Assembly: GCA_025093555.1 (NCBI GenBank)
Contig: JAIWNF010000044.1
Location: 248,001 to 312,000 of the forward strand
From: Circinella umbellata
Taxonomy: Eukaryota > Mucoromycota > Mucoromycetes > Mucorales > Lichtheimiaceae
Length of the DNA stretch: 64,000 bases
Direction: 5' to 3'
Shown: piece by piece, positions 61,706 to 64,000 of the stretch
Layout: every line of letters starts with the position of its first letter
Numbering within the stretch: position 1 is the first letter of the stretch
Notes under the pieces: generated by a model
Seen by the model: the letters and a program-made list of their open reading frames with translations, nothing else
Told to the model about the DNA's origin: nothing
The model's database searches: none
Made by a program: the position numbers and the translations under genes

Positions 61706-62559
61706 AAAAAATAATCACAAGACATTGTTTTTGCTTAACTGAACATAAAAATATGCGACAACTTTTTTCATTTTGTTTGATACCGTGTTTCTTTTTCTAC
61801 TTTCAATTCTCCTCCACCCCCCTTTTTCTTATTACATACGCTTTTACTTTATTTTTACTTCGCCCTTTTATTTTTCTCTCTTGATCTTTTCGTAATTAAT
61901 TGTTCTTCAACCCCCCCCTACCCCTCTCTCTTTCTTTCCCCTTCCATCCTTCTCCTCTTTATTTTATTTTTTGATCTGTAACTAGAGTTTCCATCTTTTT
62001 CACATTAACAAACACTTTTTTTTCGTACGTAGTAGCTCTCTTCTTCTTTATTATTCCTTCGCACATAGTCCATTTTAACCTTTTTCTTTTTACAAACCTT
62101 TGATTAAATTATTTCATCTTTTTCTTTCATGATCAACCCAATTTGTTGTCTGTGTACACAGTTTCTTTTCTTTTTTTAACTCCTTTTAAACATTGCCCCT
62201 ACCTCCTTTTATTTTTACACTTTCTTTGTTCTTTTGAAATAGTAAATCATTTTCTTGAATCTATTTTGATATATTTTTTTACACATAATCTATTTAACTA
62301 TCATTCATACGGATTATCTGCTATTTTATTCTGTTGTTATTATTGTTGTTGCTAGGAAACACGCTCAAAAATTGAATGGATATAAATGATATAAGTAATA
62401 ATAATAACAAATAAAAAAGTCAAATGAATGTTATAATAAGAAAAAAAAAAGGTTGAATTAGTTGCAAAAAAGTTATAGTAGATCTAAAATGGAGTGTGTG
62501 ATGTGTGTAAGGGGGAGGGCAAGTTTTTTAAAAACAAGTATGCTTTACATTGATTTTGA
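61706..62559. repeat. Pyrimidine-rich tract after the bHLH gene, ending in a splice-like acceptor
   Basis: From about 61,740 to 62,340 the plus strand is dominated by T and C runs. It ends in GTTGTTGCTAG at 62355 followed by an 11-codon open stretch (KHAQKLNGYK, TGA), which could be an alternative last exon of the bHLH gene. Otherwise 3' UTR and intergenic DNA between converging genes. Confidence 0.5.
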
Positions 62560-63908
62560 TTATTTTTCAATAAAAATTCTATCAAGCTGAAATGCTTTGA
62601 CAACAGTAGCCTTGAAAAAAAAAGAAAGATTATTATTAAATGTATAAAGGGATCAATACTAATACTAATAATAATAATAATAATTACTTACTGCTTTTTT
62701 ACTCCAACCGATACGAGTAATAGTATCTTTTGCAGTCATTGCTGCAGTATTTTTATTTTTATTAGAATCTTGTGTAGTAGGTGTTAATTCAGGTAATCGA
62801 CGGATTTGGGAACCATCACGAAATAATAAAAGTGTTGGTAAATCAAAAGAAGCCGGATCACGACTAATTCCATATTCATCAGCAAGATCCGTATAGATAT
62901 CAATGTCAATTTTACCTAACCATTAATATTAATATTAATATTATTATCAATCAGCTTTCTCTATTTTTTCTTACTTATAATTCTTATATTTACCAAATTT
63001 AATATGATCCGCAGAGTATTCTAATGATAGCTTGGCTAAAACAGCTTCAAAGTTAAGACATGCTAATGACCAATTAGCATAAAGCATAACAATCCAATAT
63101 CGAGTATGTTCTCCTTCTTTTGTTGTTGCTTTTCCTTTTCCTTTCCCTTTATTTTTCTTTCTATTTGTTGCTTTACTATTACTACTACTCAATTCTTCTT
63201 CTTGACCATCATCCGTTATTTCAGCAATACGTGGCCCTTCTCCAACTTCATTTATATTAGACTGTTTACGACGTTGTACATCTTCACGGAATTTACTTTC
63301 ACTAAGATCAATAATTTTTGTTGGGCCTTGATACCACGGTTGTGGAAATAATGTTGATAGTACTATATTGTATATATACGCATTAATCAAACGAACGAGA
63401 GTTTCTATGCAAAGTCGAAATATAGAGAGACTTTATATTTTACCTATCCAACCACCAAGATAAAGAATTGTTTTAAGCATGCCATATTTCCAATATATCA
63501 TGCAAAATGTAAAAAATTTGGTATATAAAATAAGTACACTAGCAAGTTCCTCGGCAGTACTTGCCATAAATGCTTTCCATACGGAAAATAGAACAAGTGC
63601 AATATGAGCATTCACTTCCGCATCCTATACACATATATATTTCTTTCAATTTAAATTTTCAACTCGAAATCGTCTTATATAATATAATAAATTAATCCCA
63701 CCATTGAAAACATCTTTCTTCTGCGATCCCCGAAAACCCGAAAAAAGTAATAATAAAAAAGAGAAAAAAAAAAGCTTACACTAATGTCACCGTCATTAGA
63801 AAATAAAAGATGTTTTACTGAAAATAAAATAAAAGTACAACCGTAAATTAAATGAATTATATAATAACGATGAAAAAGTCTCTGGCGTAATTCTGCCAGA
63901 CTTGTCAT
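62560..63908 (-). CDS. TMX2: TMX2-like thioredoxin-related transmembrane protein
   Basis: Exons 63908-63780, 63624-63444, 63362-62994, 62915-62692 and 62610-62560 total 954 nt (317 residues), close to the family's usual ~300. The N-terminal half has hydrophobic membrane segments (HLIYGCTFILFSVKHLLF; IALVLFSVWKAFMAS; VLILYTKFFTFCMIYW). A linker with a Lys/Gly-rich low-complexity stretch (about residues 155-180) follows. The thioredoxin-like fold has WIVMLYANWSLACLNFEAV, the IKFGKIDID strand and the LPTLLLF strand with the cis-Pro. The active site reads SLAC: the first Cys of CxxC is replaced, as in animal TMX2 (SNDC), so redox exchange is probably weak. Expected in the ER membrane. No KKxx signal is obvious at the end (FIEK). 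Confidence 0.85.
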
Positions 63909-64000
63909 TTTTTTTTTTTTTATTTGCGCTTGTTTTTTTTGGGTGCAAGAAAGAAAAAGAAAAGAACTAAATAAAAAAACGCGTGAGGTGTAAGAGTTTA
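63909..64000. other. 5' flank of the TMX2-like gene
   Basis: A/T homopolymers next to the start codon; no further feature seen before the window edge. Confidence 0.5.

Overview
The window looks like nuclear DNA of an early-diverging fungus, most likely Mucoromycota. It is very AT-rich. Genes are split by many short introns (about 45-100 bp, GTAAGT-like donors, TAG acceptors). The recognisable host genes are eukaryotic: a HIR3/CABIN1-type histone regulator, an F-box/LRR protein, a bHLH-zipper factor and a TMX2-like membrane thioredoxin. The transposons (Helitron, CACTA, pogo, KDZ, Gypsy, LINE-like) fit a fungal genome. Species cannot be told from this sequence alone.

Layout. 1-6,000: small or broken genes of unknown function and a decayed transposase piece. 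6,677-32,866: one 26.2-kb block of transposons nested at least five deep, each level but the Helitrons bounded by matching termini and target-site duplications (TSDs). A pogo-type element (TA TSD) is split by a CACTA element (8,365-31,779; TSD TAC; 15-bp perfect TIR; tnp2 transposase and a second gene). The CACTA second gene is split by a 16.8-kb element with TIRs of about 520-540 bp (9,700-26,468; 10-bp TSD GTTCGATCGG). That element carries three head-to-tail Helitrons whose ends abut exactly (CTAG|TC on the minus strand). The first Helitron is split by a 1.9-kb hAT-like element (15,641-17,585; 8-bp TSD GTTCATTC). 33,000-38,100: a LINE-type ORF1-like gene, a truncated Gypsy gag-protease-RT piece and a KDZ transposase fragment. 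From 38,515 the sequence becomes host-like: HIR3-like gene (23 exons), a decayed unknown gene, F-box/LRR gene, a long gene-poor stretch holding a tiny CCHC knuckle gene, a low-complexity coiled-coil gene, a bHLH-zipper gene, and a TMX2-like gene at the right edge.

Most transposon genes are broken by stops and frameshifts. Several stops fit C-to-T changes at CGA, CAG or TGG codons. Helitron 2 is the least damaged (two stop codons in 1,542). Removing each insertion with one TSD copy restores an uninterrupted reading frame across the CACTA second gene and the Helitron 1 zinc-knuckle exon, and joins the two transposase segments at the pogo insertion point, which supports the nesting. All exon boundaries here were inferred by eye from splice signals and reading phase, not from transcripts.
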